Positions 6,139 through 6,307 of a stretch of 6,307 bases of DNA are shown here, piece by piece. Made by a program: the position numbers and the translations under genes. Source of the stretch: an uncultured Faecalibacterium sp. (GTDB taxonomy: Bacteria > Bacillota > Clostridia > Oscillospirales > Ruminococcaceae); contig CALDNF010000024.1 in NCBI GenBank assembly GCA_937917475.1, positions 1-6,307 on the forward strand, written 5' to 3'. Position 1 is the first letter of the stretch; every line of letters starts with the position of its first letter. Under the pieces are notes generated by a model that saw only the letters and a list, made by a program, of their open reading frames with translations, was not told the DNA's origin and ran no database searches.

Positions 6139-6163
6139 CTATTTATATAAGGTAGATAGTGCC

Positions 6164-6240
6164 AAAAACTCGTTCCATGAGGCGCAAAAACTGTCTGATG
6201 TATACAAAAGGCAAAAAAGGCCGAAAAAAGTTGCAAAAAA
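6164..6240. repeat. Phased A-tracts (probable curved DNA or UP element) upstream of the terminal promoter
   Basis: Three A6 tracts at 6213-6218, 6224-6229 and 6235-6240 recur every 11 bp exactly, with A5 tracts at 6186-6190 and 6164-6168 (22 bp apart) and an out-of-phase A4 at 6206-6209. The 11-mer GCAAAAAAGGC is repeated at 6211-6221 and 6233-6243. The last tract ends 4 bp before the -35 box. A-tracts in helical phase bend DNA, and A-rich upstream DNA binds the RNA polymerase alpha subunit. Bending and activation are inferred here. Confidence 0.65.
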
Positions 6241-6243
6241 GGC

Positions 6244-6272
6244 TTGCCAAATGGGGCAGGATGTGGTATTAT
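6244..6272 (+). promoter_or_regulatory. Strong promoter firing out of the window
   Basis: The -35 TTGCCA (6244-6249, 5 of 6), a 17-bp spacer and the -10 TATTAT (6267-6272, 5 of 6) form a strong SigA-type promoter directly below the phased A-tracts. Transcription should start near 6279, so only about 28 nt of transcript are visible, and these show no recognisable gene. The architecture resembles promoters of stable RNA or other highly expressed genes, but the product lies beyond the window. Confidence 0.75.
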
Positions 6273-6307
6273 ACTCGAGCACCAAGCGAGACACGAAAGA
6301 ATGACTT

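Noticed and set aside
6101..6304. Possible 67-codon gene after CPBP
   Set aside because: It would run through the terminator hairpin, the phased A-tracts and the promoter, and has a lysine-rich composition caused by the A-tracts.
6301..6307. ATG near the window end as the start of a new gene
   Set aside because: Only two codons are visible and the preceding GAAAG is a poor ribosome site, so it cannot be supported.

Overview
The window is about 6.3 kb of moderately GC-rich bacterial DNA with strong Shine-Dalgarno sequences, short intergenic gaps and hairpin-plus-T-run terminators. The protein sequences (a clostridial-style CarB, an HU protein, a short DEAD-box helicase, a MerR/YbjQ/CPBP cluster) suggest a Gram-positive gut anaerobe of the class Clostridia. 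Oscillospiraceae/Ruminococcaceae, for example a Faecalibacterium relative, is my best guess from codon usage and protein style. I have not confirmed it by any search. All genes I can support are on the + strand.

Layout. Bases 1-2327 hold the 3' three quarters of carB (carbamoyl phosphate synthase large subunit); its start lies upstream of the window. A 140-bp gap follows. It carries a tandem 11-bp repeat with 21-bp period, an extended -10 promoter and a leader hairpin, and leads into an HU-family nucleoid protein gene (2468-2779) with a strong terminator (2806-2847). A near-consensus promoter begins two bases after that terminator and drives a 395-aa DEAD-box RNA helicase (2937-4124), which ends in its own terminator (4136-4168).

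Next comes a compact three-gene operon (4244-6100): a MerR-family regulator with two C-terminal membrane segments, a YbjQ/UPF0145 protein whose start overlaps the regulator by 20 nt, and a CPBP-family intramembrane protease overlapping YbjQ by 4 nt. Its promoter is a textbook MerR-type promoter: a 19-bp spacer with a 7+7 bp dyad between the -35 and -10 elements. The operon ends in a long perfect hairpin with a poor T-tract.

The last 170 bp hold no gene. They hold A-tracts phased at 11 bp directly upstream of a strong promoter (TTGCCA-17-TATTAT) that fires out of the window toward an unseen gene, possibly a stable RNA or another highly expressed unit.

How the parts relate: CarB (arginine/pyrimidine precursor), HU (chromosome compaction) and the helicase (RNA remodelling) are housekeeping genes in separate transcription units. 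The MerR-YbjQ-CPBP operon is the accessory part and the most interesting: a membrane-anchored transcription factor, apparently self-regulated, made together with a membrane-embedded protease.
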